DNA of 5,414 nucleotides, taken from assembly GCA_030039615.1 (NCBI GenBank), contig JASHVF010000387.1:1-5414 (forward strand), written 5' to 3'. The stretch comes from Gammaproteobacteria bacterium (lineage in GTDB: Bacteria > Pseudomonadota > Gammaproteobacteria > Steroidobacterales > Steroidobacteraceae). A model generated the notes under the pieces. It worked only from the letters and a program-made list of their open reading frames with translations. It did no database searches and was not told where the DNA came from. Of this stretch, positions 1-5,414 are shown in pieces. Each line of letters begins with the position of its first letter. The stretch's first letter is position 1. The translations under genes and the position numbers were made by a program.

Positions 1-829
1 AGCCGACCTGTCCGGCGGGGATGCCCGCGGCGGCGAGGAGCTGCGGCACCCAGAGAATGATCCCGTAGAGTCCGATCTCCGCCCCGAAGTAGCAGCAGGC
101 GAGCGCCAGCACCCGCGGGCTCACGAGAGCCGCGAGCGCGGCGTCGTGCGCCGGCGGCTCGCTGCGGCGCTCGGCAGCGAGCGTCTGCGTGAGCCACTCG
201 CGCTCCGCGGAGTCGAGCCAGCGCGCCTTGAGCGGCGTGTCCGGCAGGAGTTTGAGCGCCGCGATGCCGAGTGCGAGCGAGGGCAGCGTCTCGGTGAGGA
301 ACAACCACTGCCAGCCGGCAAGCCCGGCGCGCCCGTCGAGCGCGAGGATCGCACTCGAGAGCGGGCCCGCGAGCGCGGTCGAGATCGGCACGGCGGTCAT
401 GAAGGTCGCGACGAGGCGCGCCCGCTCAGGCGCCGGGACCCAGTAGGTCAGGTAATAGATGACACCGGGGAAGAACCCGGCTTCGGCGACACCGAGGAGG
501 AAGCGCAGGATGCAGAAGCTCGCGGGGCCTGCCACGAGCGCCATGGCGCCGGCGATGATCGCCCAGGTGATCATGATCCGGCCGATCCAGCGCCGTGCTC
601 CCACGCGGTGCAGGATCAGGTTGCTCGGCACCTCGAACAGGCAGTAGCCGAGGAAGAAGATGCCGCCGCCGAGCCCGTAGACGTAATCCGAGAGCCCGAA
701 GTCGCGGTGCATCTGCGCTGCGGCGAAGCCGACGTTGACGCGGTCGATGAAGGCGGCGAAGTAGAGCGCCGCGAGGAACGTGACGAGGTGCCGTCGCACC
801 TTGCGAAGCGTGGTGGTGCGTGCGTCCAA
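1..829 (-). CDS. ACS-family MFS transporter, 3' end cut off by the window edge
   Basis: This is an inner-membrane carrier of the anion:cation symporter (ACS) group, whose members usually import organic anions such as aromatic acids, tartrate or hexuronates. The visible 276 residues hold the first half and the start of the second. TM1 is followed by FIDRVNVGF (residues 27-35). The motif GFFPGVIYYLTYW is at 118-130, GWQWLF is at 172-177 before TM6, and the IGLYGIILWVPQ segment typical of TM7 is at 252-263. All of these are characteristic of the 4-hydroxyphenylacetate/phthalate permease type. I chose the TTG at 829-827, which gives about 26 residues before FIDRVN, as in relatives. The GTG at 799-797 is the alternative. 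Neither has a convincing Shine-Dalgarno. The gene starts 22 bases after the HD oxygenase stop, so it is probably cotranscribed. The substrate cannot be deduced; a phosphonate or its breakdown product is only inferred from context. The family call is firm and the start is uncertain. Confidence 0.88.
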   Translation of the reverse strand, partial: MDARTTTLRKVRRHLVTFLAALYFAAFIDRVNVGFAAAQMHRDFGLSDYVYGLGGGIFFLGYCLFEVPSNLILHRVGARRWIGRIMITWAIIAGAMALVAGPASFCILRFLLGVAEAGFFPGVIYYLTYWVPAPERARLVATFMTAVPISTALAGPLSSAILALDGRAGLAGWQWLFLTETLPSLALGIAALKLLPDTPLKARWLDSAEREWLTQTLAAERRSEPPAHDAALAALVSPRVLALACCYFGAEIGLYGIILWVPQLLAAAGIPAGQVG

Positions 830-851
830 GCGGCGGGCGAGCCGCGCGCGC

Positions 852-1397
852 CTAAGCGCGCGCCGCCGCCTCGAGCAGCGCCCGGTAAGACTCGAGCGGC
901 GGCACCTTGAGCCCCGCCACCTTGCCCTGATCGTCCCAGCGGCGCACGCGCACCGCGTCCTGGTGGTAAGGCTCGCGCTCGAAGCGCACCACCTCCTCGG
1001 CCGACATCGGCCCGCCCTGGAGCTTGAGGGTATGCACCGAGGCGGAGCTCAGCTGCTTGAGATAGGCCGCATCGGTCGCGCACAGGTAGCGCTTGGCGGG
1101 CACGTGCAGACGCACCGGCTCGCTGACGCCGGCCGCGAAGTGCCGCGCCAGCCAGCGCGCGCCGACCACCTCGTGGCGTGCGTCCGCCTTCCAGTCGGCG
1201 AGATCGTCCGGAACCGCCTCGAGCAGGTGGCCGATGTCGTGCAGGAGCGCGGCGATGAGGAGCGGCTCGGGGGCGGACTCCATCTGCCCAAACCACGCGG
1301 CCTGCAGCCCGTGCTCGGTCATCGATACACGCTCGCCGAAGTAGGCGCCGGCGCCGCGCGCGGCATAGATCGCCAGGATATCGTCGGCGACGCTCAC
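852..1397 (-). CDS. PhnZ/TmpB-like HD-domain oxygenase (phosphonate C-P cleavage)
   Basis: This is a 181-residue cytoplasmic protein of the phosphonate-degradation HD-domain family. Its characterised members, PhnZ and TmpB, use a mixed-valent di-iron centre and O2 to cut the C-P bond of a 1-hydroxylated 2-aminoethylphosphonate, releasing phosphate and glycine (or glycine betaine). Visible residues match the PhnZ active site as I remember it: Y19 and E22 (PhnZ Y24/E27, in YFGERV), H29, the HD pair H53-D54 in LLHDIGH, H75, H98, K102 in HVPAKRYL, S120, and R153/D156 in RRWDDQGK. Spacing to PhnZ is nearly constant, and the length fits (PhnZ is about 190). The frame is open far upstream, but the GTG at 1397-1395 is chosen because it overlaps the transporter TGA as GTGA and gives a family-like N-terminus. 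The overlap implies translational coupling. No PhnY/TmpA-type 2-oxoglutarate hydroxylase is in the window, so the precise substrate is open. Confidence 0.9.
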   Translation of the reverse strand: MSVADDILAIYAARGAGAYFGERVSMTEHGLQAAWFGQMESAPEPLLIAALLHDIGHLLEAVPDDLADWKADARHEVVGARWLARHFAAGVSEPVRLHVPAKRYLCATDAAYLKQLSSASVHTLKLQGGPMSAEEVVRFEREPYHQDAVRVRRWDDQGKVAGLKVPPLESYRALLEAAARA

Positions 1398-2695
1398 GAG
1401 GCCGCCGCCGCGGTCTTCACGGCCGCCGCCCGCAGATTCAGCAGGTGCAGATAGCCGGCGCTCGCCGCGGCCATCGCGCTCACCGCCGCGAGCGCCACGA
1501 ACACCCCGCGCCAGCCGAAGTTGACCGCGACGCGCGCCACGCTGTCGCCGGCCAGCACGCCGCCCAGGTAACCGATGCCGTCGATGATCCCGGAGGAGGC
1601 CGCGCTCGCCTGCTTGCCGCCGAAGTCGAGCGCGAACGCGCCGCCGAGGTACGAGTAGGGTCCGAGGAGCGCAAAGAACACGACCGCGATGAGCGTCACC
1701 GAGAGCAGCGCGCCGGCTGCGCCGGAGGGCGCCGAGGTGAGCGCGAGCAGTGCGAGAGCGCTCGCCGCGAGCCCGAGCGTCATGAGGAGCGAGCGGCCGT
1801 TGAGTCCCAGCCGGTCGCTGAGCCACCCCGAGAGCAGCACCGAGACCGCGCCCACGGCCGGGAAGATCGCGCTGATGCGCGCCGAGTCGCTCACGCTGTA
1901 GCCGACGTAGTCGCGCAGGTACAGCGGGGTCCAGGTGTTGAAGGTCTCGCGCACGATCGTGCAGCCGAAGGACAGCAGGCACACGAGGATGAACGCGCGG
2001 CTGCGCAGCAGCGGCACCAGGAGCGCCGCCACGCTCACGGGACGCGACTCACCGCCGCTGAAGAGGTTGAGCGGGTTCGGCTCGGCCTCCGCGTGTCCCT
2101 CCTCGATGCGCGACTCGCGCAGCCACAGGAGGTTCGCGAGCCAGGCCACGGCCGCCACGACGCCCGCGAACACGAACAGCGCGTGCCAGCCGTAGTGGTG
2201 CTCGATGAGCCGGCCCATCTGGTCGCGCGCCGCGGCATCGCCCACCAGGTAGCTGATGCTGAGGATGCCGACGATCGAGCCGTAGGCGGAGTAGTTGAAC
2301 CACTTCGACGACACCTTGATGAGGCCCGCCCAGCCGACCGACTGGGTGAGGCGGTTGCCGATCCAGGCGAGCGTGAACACCGGCAGTCCGCCGCCGGCGG
2401 CGAACAGCAGCGTGAAGGCCGCCGCGCCGCCGACGCCGATCAGGAAGTTGCGCCGCCCGCCCCAGTAGTCGCCGAGGCCGGTGAGGAAGAGCTTTCCGAG
2501 CGCATAGGCGAGCACGCCGAGGGACACGATCGTGCCGATGTGCACCAGCGCCTCGGCATGGCTGTAGCCGCGCGCAGCGAGCTCGTCCGCGAGCAGCGGT
2601 GTCGCGACCGAAAGATCCGCGCGGCAGTAATAACAGGCCGCGTAGCCGCAAAACAGCAGCACCACGGTGCGTGTCTGGGCCGAACGCAGCGTCAT
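1394..2695 (-). CDS. OPA-family MFS transporter (organophosphate/phosphonate:phosphate antiporter type)
   Basis: This is a complete 433-residue, 12-helix inner-membrane carrier related to GlpT, UhpT and PgtP, which swap an organic phosphate for inorganic phosphate. The two arginines that bind phosphate in GlpT (R45, R269) have apparent equivalents: R25 in GYAACYYCRADL and R249 in IVRETFNTWTPLYL. The lysine after the first arginine in GlpT is alanine here. MFS motif-A loops are at about 73-84 (GLGDYWGGRR) and 290-301 (GWLSDRLGLNGR). The family segment GPYSYLGGAFALDFGGKQAS followed by GIIDGIGYLGG lies at about 345-379. The ATG at 2695 is the only start before TM1, because an in-frame TGA lies about 50 bases upstream with no other start between. 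It has no Shine-Dalgarno. Its 3' end overlaps the HD oxygenase by four bases. That neighbour suggests a phosphonate as substrate. The OPA assignment is firm; the substrate is inferred. Confidence 0.9.
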   Translation of the reverse strand: MTLRSAQTRTVVLLFCGYAACYYCRADLSVATPLLADELAARGYSHAEALVHIGTIVSLGVLAYALGKLFLTGLGDYWGGRRNFLIGVGGAAAFTLLFAAGGGLPVFTLAWIGNRLTQSVGWAGLIKVSSKWFNYSAYGSIVGILSISYLVGDAAARDQMGRLIEHHYGWHALFVFAGVVAAVAWLANLLWLRESRIEEGHAEAEPNPLNLFSGGESRPVSVAALLVPLLRSRAFILVCLLSFGCTIVRETFNTWTPLYLRDYVGYSVSDSARISAIFPAVGAVSVLLSGWLSDRLGLNGRSLLMTLGLAASALALLALTSAPSGAAGALLSVTLIAVVFFALLGPYSYLGGAFALDFGGKQASAASSGIIDGIGYLGGVLAGDSVARVAVNFGWRGVFVALAAVSAMAAASAGYLHLLNLRAAAVKTAAAAS

Positions 2696-2769
2696 CGCAG
2701 GAGCGGCTGGGATTCGCGGGCCGCGGCCGCGCGCGGCGTGCGGGCGTCAGTCTTGGGGCCGACTTTCAC
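2692..2769 (-). CDS. Possible 25-residue leader ORF overlapping the OPA transporter start
   Basis: A short frame begins with GTG at 2769 and ends in TGA at 2694-2692. That TGA shares bases with the transporter ATG (ATGA at 2695-2692). A GAGGA sequence (complement of 2775-2779) lies five bases before the GTG. The peptide is basic and Arg/Ala/Pro-rich (it begins VKVGPKTDAR) and resembles no family I know. The transporter ATG lacks its own ribosome binding site, so a translated leader could deliver ribosomes to it by termination-reinitiation. In DNA this GC-rich a 25-codon frame can occur by chance, and the GAGGA lies inside a small palindrome, so this remains a candidate rather than a gene. Confidence 0.25.
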   Translation of the reverse strand: MKVGPKTDARTPRAAAARESQPLLR

Positions 2770-2884
2770 GGAGGTCCTCGCGGTGCGTCGCGCAGGACCC
2801 GATACTAGCGGAGGCGACGGTTTGAATCACGCGGTGTCGGACGCACCCGGCACACACGCCCGCCGCCTCGGCAGGTTCGAGAGA
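2696..2884. other. Intergenic gap between lipoprotein and OPA transporter
   Basis: The gap of 189 bases contains the weak promoter candidate and the possible leader ORF, which are listed separately. I see no clear terminator after the lipoprotein: a short GCCG/CGGC inverted repeat near 2861-2871 has only a 4-bp stem and no T-run. The half nearer the transporter (about 2700-2740) is an almost pure G/C run. No RNA gene is recognisable. Confidence 0.6.
2802..2830 (-). promoter_or_regulatory. Weak sigma70-like promoter candidate for the OPA/HD/ACS block
   Basis: On the minus strand, GTGATT (complement of 2825-2830; 3 of 6 to TTGACA) and TAGTAT (complement of 2802-2807; 4 of 6 to TATAAT) are separated by 17 bases. 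This is the least GC-rich stretch of the 189-base gap between the lipoprotein and the transporter. Transcription would begin near 2795, leaving about 100 bases of leader that includes the short ORF. The match is weak and rests on position as much as on sequence. Confidence 0.25.
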
Positions 2885-3031
2885 TCAACGGTAGTAGCCG
2901 TGCATCACCACGACCGGCGCCGGGACGTAGGCGCCGGCGTAAACGTGCGGGCGTCCGGCCGGCACCACCACGCAGCCCGAGAGGGCCGCGGCGGCGCCAA
3001 GGGCGATCAGCAGTTTGACGATAGTGCGCAT
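2885..3031 (-). CDS. Small lipoprotein, 48 residues
   Basis: The product is a tiny secreted lipoprotein. Residues 1-20 are a lipoprotein signal: a basic start (MRTIVK), a hydrophobic Leu/Ala core and a lipobox LSGC with the lipidated cysteine at position 20. Only 29 residues remain after processing. They are Val/Pro/Tyr-rich and end in VVVMHGYYR, like many short uncharacterised proteobacterial lipoproteins with Tyr-rich tails. The residue after the cysteine is Val, not Asp, so outer-membrane sorting would be expected by the +2 rule. The frame is open upstream to 3076, but the ATG at 3031 is preferred because it starts the signal peptide directly and has a strong GGAGGA seven bases upstream. 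It lies 109 bases downstream of the amidohydrolase on the same strand. No function can be assigned. Confidence 0.75.
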   Translation of the reverse strand: MRTIVKLLIALGAAAALSGCVVVPAGRPHVYAGAYVPAPVVVMHGYYR

Positions 3032-3038
3032 GGTCCGA

Positions 3039-3044
3039 TCCTCC
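3039..3044 (-). promoter_or_regulatory. Strong Shine-Dalgarno of the small lipoprotein
   Basis: GGAGGA on the minus strand lies seven bases before the ATG at 3031. It is the best ribosome binding site in the window and decides the start of the lipoprotein at 3031 rather than 3076. Confidence 0.8.
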
Positions 3045-3077
3045 GTATTCACCTGAGTGTCAAAACGCGGCGGCAAC

Positions 3078-3098
3078 CGCGGCGCTGACAGCGCCGCG
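3078..3098 (-). terminator. GC-rich hairpin between amidohydrolase and lipoprotein, possible terminator
   Basis: There is a perfect 9-bp inverted repeat with a 3-base loop (arms 3078-3086 and 3090-3098). It begins 42 bases after the amidohydrolase stop. On the minus strand it is followed not by an immediate T-run but by a GC-rich stretch, with only TTTT about 13 bases later. It could slow or end transcription, or protect the 3' end of the upstream transcript. As a classical intrinsic terminator it is imperfect. Confidence 0.35.
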
Positions 3099-3140
3099 CC
3101 GCGCCAGGCGCGTTCAGGGATGGTTAAGCCCGGGAGGAAG

Positions 3141-4463
3141 TCAGTCGCAGTGGCGGTGTGAGCGGCACTCGGCGCCCGCCCGCGGGCGCATGTAGATCAA
3201 GCGCCCCGCGCGCACCGTGTAGCGCACGCGCGCGAACGCCGTGGGGTCCTTGGCAGGGTCGTCTTCGAGCACCACGAGATCGGCGGCTGCTCCAGGACGC
3301 AGCGTGCCGCTCTCGCCGGTGAAGCGCCGCGCGGGATTGGTGGTGAGACTCGCGAGAATCGCGCGCCAGCCGATCACGCGGCTCATGAGCTCGAGCTCGC
3401 GCGTGGTGTCGTAGACGTCGATGTAGCCGACGTCGGTGCCGAAGAGGATCAGGCCGCCGGCCTTGGCGAACGCGCCGAGCTGCTGGGTGGCGACCTGCTC
3501 CACCTGCGCGGTCGCCTCGACCGTGGAGCCGGCCTTCTTCTCCTCCACCTCGAACAGCGTGAGCGTTGGGACGAGCGCGATCTTGTGGGCGCGTAGCCGC
3601 GCTGCGAGCTGCGGGCTCCATGGGCCCATCATGGGCGCCGCGTGCGCCAGCACGTCGACGCCGCTGCCGAGCGCGATCTCGACGCCCGCGGCATTCGAGG
3701 GATGGGCGAAGGCCGGCTTGCCGGCGCGATGCGCCTCGCGAACCACGGCGCTCGCGATCTCGGGAGGCATGGGCAGCACGCCAGCGTCGCCCCCGACGAT
3801 CGCGCCGGTGAAGATCTTGACGCCGTCGGCACCTGCGGCCAGCTGGCGGCGGGCGCGCTCCGCTGCTTCTGCCGCGTTCGCGACCTCGAACGAGGGGAAG
3901 TGATGCTCCTCGAGATACTGCCGCACGTATACCGGCGTGCCGTGCTCGGGAAAGAACGGATCGCCGACCGTGAGGATGCGCGGACCGCTCACTTCACCGG
4001 AGGCGATCCGCGCGCGGATGCGCTCCGTATTGGTGAGCAGCGAGGCGACGTCGAATACGCTCGTGAACCCGTAGCGGGTCAGCATCGACTGAAGAGCGGA
4101 CCCGAGCTCCCGGGCGCTGCGGGCGTCGGCATCGAGCAGCGGGGGCGTGAAGATGTGGACGTGCGAGTTCCAGAAGCCGGCGACCACCACGGCGCCCTTG
4201 ACGTCGATCGTGTTCGCATCCGCCGGTGCGGCCGGCACGCCGGTGGCGGCGCGAACCGACACGATGCGCCCGTTGCGGATGACGAGCGTGCCGGGGTCGA
4301 TGGCGGAGGCTTCGGGGGATGCGTAGATGCGCGCATTGACGATCGTCAGATCGCCGCCCTGCGGGTCGCTCGCCGCACCGCTCGCGCGGACGGCGTGCGC
4401 CGCGAGGCCGAGCGCGAGGCCCACGGTCAGCGCGGCCGGAAGCGCTCTCACTTTGCGACGCAC
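3141..4463 (-). CDS. Exported metal-dependent amidohydrolase (imidazolonepropionase/prolidase-like)
   Basis: This is a 440-residue enzyme of the amidohydrolase superfamily, which hydrolyses C-N bonds in cyclic or acyclic amides or dipeptides with one or two bound metals. The metal and catalytic set is complete: H101 and H103 in NSHVHIF, K216 in GVKIFTG (the likely carboxylated lysine), H254 in FAHPSN, H274 in LAHAAP and D344 in GTDVGY. An N-terminal beta segment (LTIVNARIY, IRNGRIVSV) and the C-terminal GAAADLVVLEDDP form the usual split beta-sandwich. Residues 1-27 are a Sec-type signal peptide (RRK, then a Leu/Ala core, then AHAVRA), so it acts in the periplasm or outside. The GTG at 4463 is chosen because it starts this signal; the longer frame to 4580 would overlap the divergent GST. 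The substrate is unknown. The neighbours do not identify it, and a link with phosphonate use is not supported. Confidence 0.88.
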   Translation of the reverse strand: MRRKVRALPAALTVGLALGLAAHAVRASGAASDPQGGDLTIVNARIYASPEASAIDPGTLVIRNGRIVSVRAATGVPAAPADANTIDVKGAVVVAGFWNSHVHIFTPPLLDADARSARELGSALQSMLTRYGFTSVFDVASLLTNTERIRARIASGEVSGPRILTVGDPFFPEHGTPVYVRQYLEEHHFPSFEVANAAEAAERARRQLAAGADGVKIFTGAIVGGDAGVLPMPPEIASAVVREAHRAGKPAFAHPSNAAGVEIALGSGVDVLAHAAPMMGPWSPQLAARLRAHKIALVPTLTLFEVEEKKAGSTVEATAQVEQVATQQLGAFAKAGGLILFGTDVGYIDVYDTTRELELMSRVIGWRAILASLTTNPARRFTGESGTLRPGAAADLVVLEDDPAKDPTAFARVRYTVRAGRLIYMRPRAGAECRSHRHCD

Positions 4464-4572
4464 GGCGGGTTCATCCAGGTGTACCAGGTGCGCGACACTG
4501 TATATCGAGGTGTTAAAGACCGCGTAACGATTTTTGCTTAGGATGACATCGATCGACACGGGGAGTGCCATC
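4464..4572. promoter_or_regulatory. Divergent intergenic region between amidohydrolase and GST
   Basis: These 109 bases must hold promoters for both directions. The stretch 4499-4540 is clearly more AT-rich than the surroundings. A TATACA (complement of 4499-4504) is a plausible -10 for the amidohydrolase, about 35 bases before its GTG, but no good -35 pairs with it. No convincing pair is visible for the GST. AGGTGT/AGGTGC occurs at 4477, 4486 and 4508, which includes a CCAGGTG tandem direct repeat at 4475-4490. These could be regulator half-sites. Confidence 0.45.
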
Positions 4573-5166
4573 ATGCTCACGCTCTATCACCGCCCCAACA
4601 CCCGCTCGACGCGCTTCATCTTCCTGCTCGAGGAGCTCGAGGCGCCCTATACGATCCGCACCGTGGCGACCCGCACTCGCGAGGGTGGCGAGGTCGATCC
4701 GGCGAATCCCCATCCGCTCGGCAAGGTGCCGGCGATCTCCGATGACGGTGTCGTGGTGTTCGAATCGGTCGCGATCGCGCTCTATCTCACCGACAAGTTC
4801 CCGAAGAACCGCATCGGCTATACGCTCGATGAGCCCGAGCGCGGCGCGTACCTCAGCTGGCTCGCCTACTACGCGGGCGTGATCGAGCCTGCGTTCCTCT
4901 CGAAGTTCATGGGCTGGCAGGTGCCGCGTGGCACGGCGGGCTGGGTGGCGGTGGAAGAGGCGATGGCGGCCGTGATCGGGCGCCTGTCGCAGACCCCCTA
5001 CCTGGCGGGCGAGCGCTTCACGGCGGCGGATGTGCTCTACGGAACCTCGTTCGCGATGTTCGCCAAGAGCCCGCTGCTGCCGCCGTCGCCGGTGATCGAC
5101 GACTACATCAGGCGCGTCGTGACGCGGCCCGCGTTCGCGCGCGCGATGGCGAAGCAGAGCGGTTGA
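4573..5166 (+). CDS. Glutathione S-transferase family protein
   Basis: This is a 197-residue cytosolic protein with the two-domain GST layout. Such enzymes conjugate glutathione to electrophiles or reduce peroxides or disulfides. The N-terminal thioredoxin-like domain covers about residues 1-75: LTLYHRPNTRSTRFIFLLEEL at the first strand and helix (candidate catalytic T10/S12), GKVPAI with the cis-proline P53, and the glutathione-binding E64-S65 in FES. The helical C-terminal domain (about 85-197) carries the N-capping box FTAADV at 149-154. The length is slightly below the usual 200-220. The ATG at 4573 is chosen over the in-frame ATG at 4534 because GGGGAG lies seven bases upstream and LTLYH is the normal N-terminus. 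It is divergent from the amidohydrolase and directly followed by the AlkA-like gene. The GST class and substrate cannot be told. Confidence 0.9.
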   Translation: MLTLYHRPNTRSTRFIFLLEELEAPYTIRTVATRTREGGEVDPANPHPLGKVPAISDDGVVVFESVAIALYLTDKFPKNRIGYTLDEPERGAYLSWLAYYAGVIEPAFLSKFMGWQVPRGTAGWVAVEEAMAAVIGRLSQTPYLAGERFTAADVLYGTSFAMFAKSPLLPPSPVIDDYIRRVVTRPAFARAMAKQSG

Positions 5167-5180
5167 GCTTGACCGACAGA

Positions 5181-5414
5181 GTGAAATTGCTGCGGCTCGC
5201 TTACCGGCCGCCGTACGACTGGGCGCACATGAGCGAGTTTCTGGCGCGGCGCGCGCTTGCCGGAGTCGAGCGGGTCGACGCCGCCGGCTACGCCCGCACG
5301 CTCGCACTTGCGGGCGGGCACGCGCTGATCGCGGTGCGCCCGCTCACCCCGGTGAACGCACTCGAGCTGCGCGTCGCGGGGGCGCCGCCGGGCGCACTGC
5401 TGCCGCTCGCCGCC
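5181..5414 (+). CDS. AlkA-like DNA-3-methyladenine glycosylase, 5' part only
   Basis: The visible 78 residues match the N-terminal domain of AlkA, the base-excision-repair glycosylase that removes alkylated purines. They contain YRPPYDWAHMSEFLARRA followed by GVERVD and YARTLAL, which corresponds to QPPYDW...FLAARA...VE in E. coli AlkA. The catalytic HhH-GPD domain would lie beyond the window edge, so activity cannot be judged. I chose the GTG at 5181 because it places PPYDW nine residues in, close to E. coli AlkA. The TTG at 5163 (its TTGA overlaps the GST stop) and the TTG at 5169 are in frame and possible; none has a clear Shine-Dalgarno. The frame adjoins the GST stop and no Ada domain precedes it, so this is a stand-alone AlkA type. 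It is probably cotranscribed with the GST. Confidence 0.8.
   Translation, partial: MKLLRLAYRPPYDWAHMSEFLARRALAGVERVDAAGYARTLALAGGHALIAVRPLTPVNALELRVAGAPPGALLPLAA

Noticed and set aside
1398..1982. N-terminal extension of the HD oxygenase frame to 376 residues
   Set aside because: The extension lies inside the OPA gene in another frame and is an arginine-rich artefact. Family length and the GTGA overlap place the start at 1397.
3058..3063. Perfect TTGACA (minus strand) upstream of the lipoprotein
   Set aside because: No -10-like sequence occurs 15-19 bases downstream, and a promoter there would start transcription at or after the ATG. Probably chance.
1445..3088. 547-codon open frame on the plus strand
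   Set aside because: It runs antisense to the OPA transporter and the lipoprotein. Its product is Arg/Glu/His/Ala-rich with no recognisable domain, which is the usual mirror frame of GC-rich genes.
3642..4541. 299-codon plus-strand frame opposite the amidohydrolase
   Set aside because: It is low-complexity Arg/Ala/Gly/Asp-rich, has no domain, and is fully antisense to a gene with a complete catalytic motif set.
4549..4556. TCGATCGA palindrome upstream of the GST
   Set aside because: An 8-base palindrome made of a repeated GATC-type word is easily expected by chance, and it lies in the probable leader next to the ribosome binding site.
4464..4580. Longer amidohydrolase start at 4580
   Set aside because: It would add 39 residues ahead of a clear signal peptide and overlap the divergent GST start. 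The GTG at 4463 is more plausible.
4513..5307. 264-codon minus-strand frame opposite the GST and AlkA genes
   Set aside because: It is Arg-rich with no recognisable motif, and the plus-strand genes in the same place are clear family members.

Overview
The window is GC-rich throughout (about two thirds G+C or more) and densely coding, with proteobacterial-type gene content: an inner-membrane MFS cluster, a small lipoprotein with a lipobox, an exported amidohydrolase, a glutathione S-transferase and an AlkA-type DNA glycosylase. Together these suggest a high-GC Gram-negative bacterium, probably a gamma- or betaproteobacterium. The exact lineage cannot be read from the sequence.

Layout. Positions 1-4463 are read on the minus strand, in this transcription order: an exported metal-dependent amidohydrolase (4463-3141); a 48-residue lipoprotein (3031-2885); an OPA-family MFS transporter (2695-1394); a PhnZ/TmpB-like HD-domain oxygenase (1397-852); and an ACS-family MFS transporter (829 to beyond the left edge, 3' end missing). 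A 109-base AT-richer divergent region (4464-4572) separates these from two plus-strand genes, a GST (4573-5166) and the start of an AlkA-like glycosylase (5181 to beyond the right edge).

The most interesting part is the 2695-1 block. The OPA transporter and the HD oxygenase overlap by four bases (GTGA), so they are almost certainly co-translated. OPA carriers classically exchange an organic phosphate for inorganic phosphate. PhnZ-type HD oxygenases cut the C-P bond of a hydroxylated phosphonate and release inorganic phosphate. The pair could therefore work as a self-feeding uptake and degradation unit: phosphonate in, phosphate made, phosphate out as counter-substrate. The usual hydroxylase partner (PhnY/TmpA) is not visible here. 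It may lie beyond position 1, or the carrier may import an already hydroxylated substrate. The ACS transporter 22 bases further on may belong to the same transcript.

A second observation is a possible 25-codon leader ORF (2769-2692) in front of the OPA gene. It has an SD-like GAGGA and its stop overlaps the transporter ATG (ATGA), while the transporter itself has no visible Shine-Dalgarno. The other genes look ordinary. No RNA genes, CRISPR arrays, insertion sequences or attachment sites were seen.
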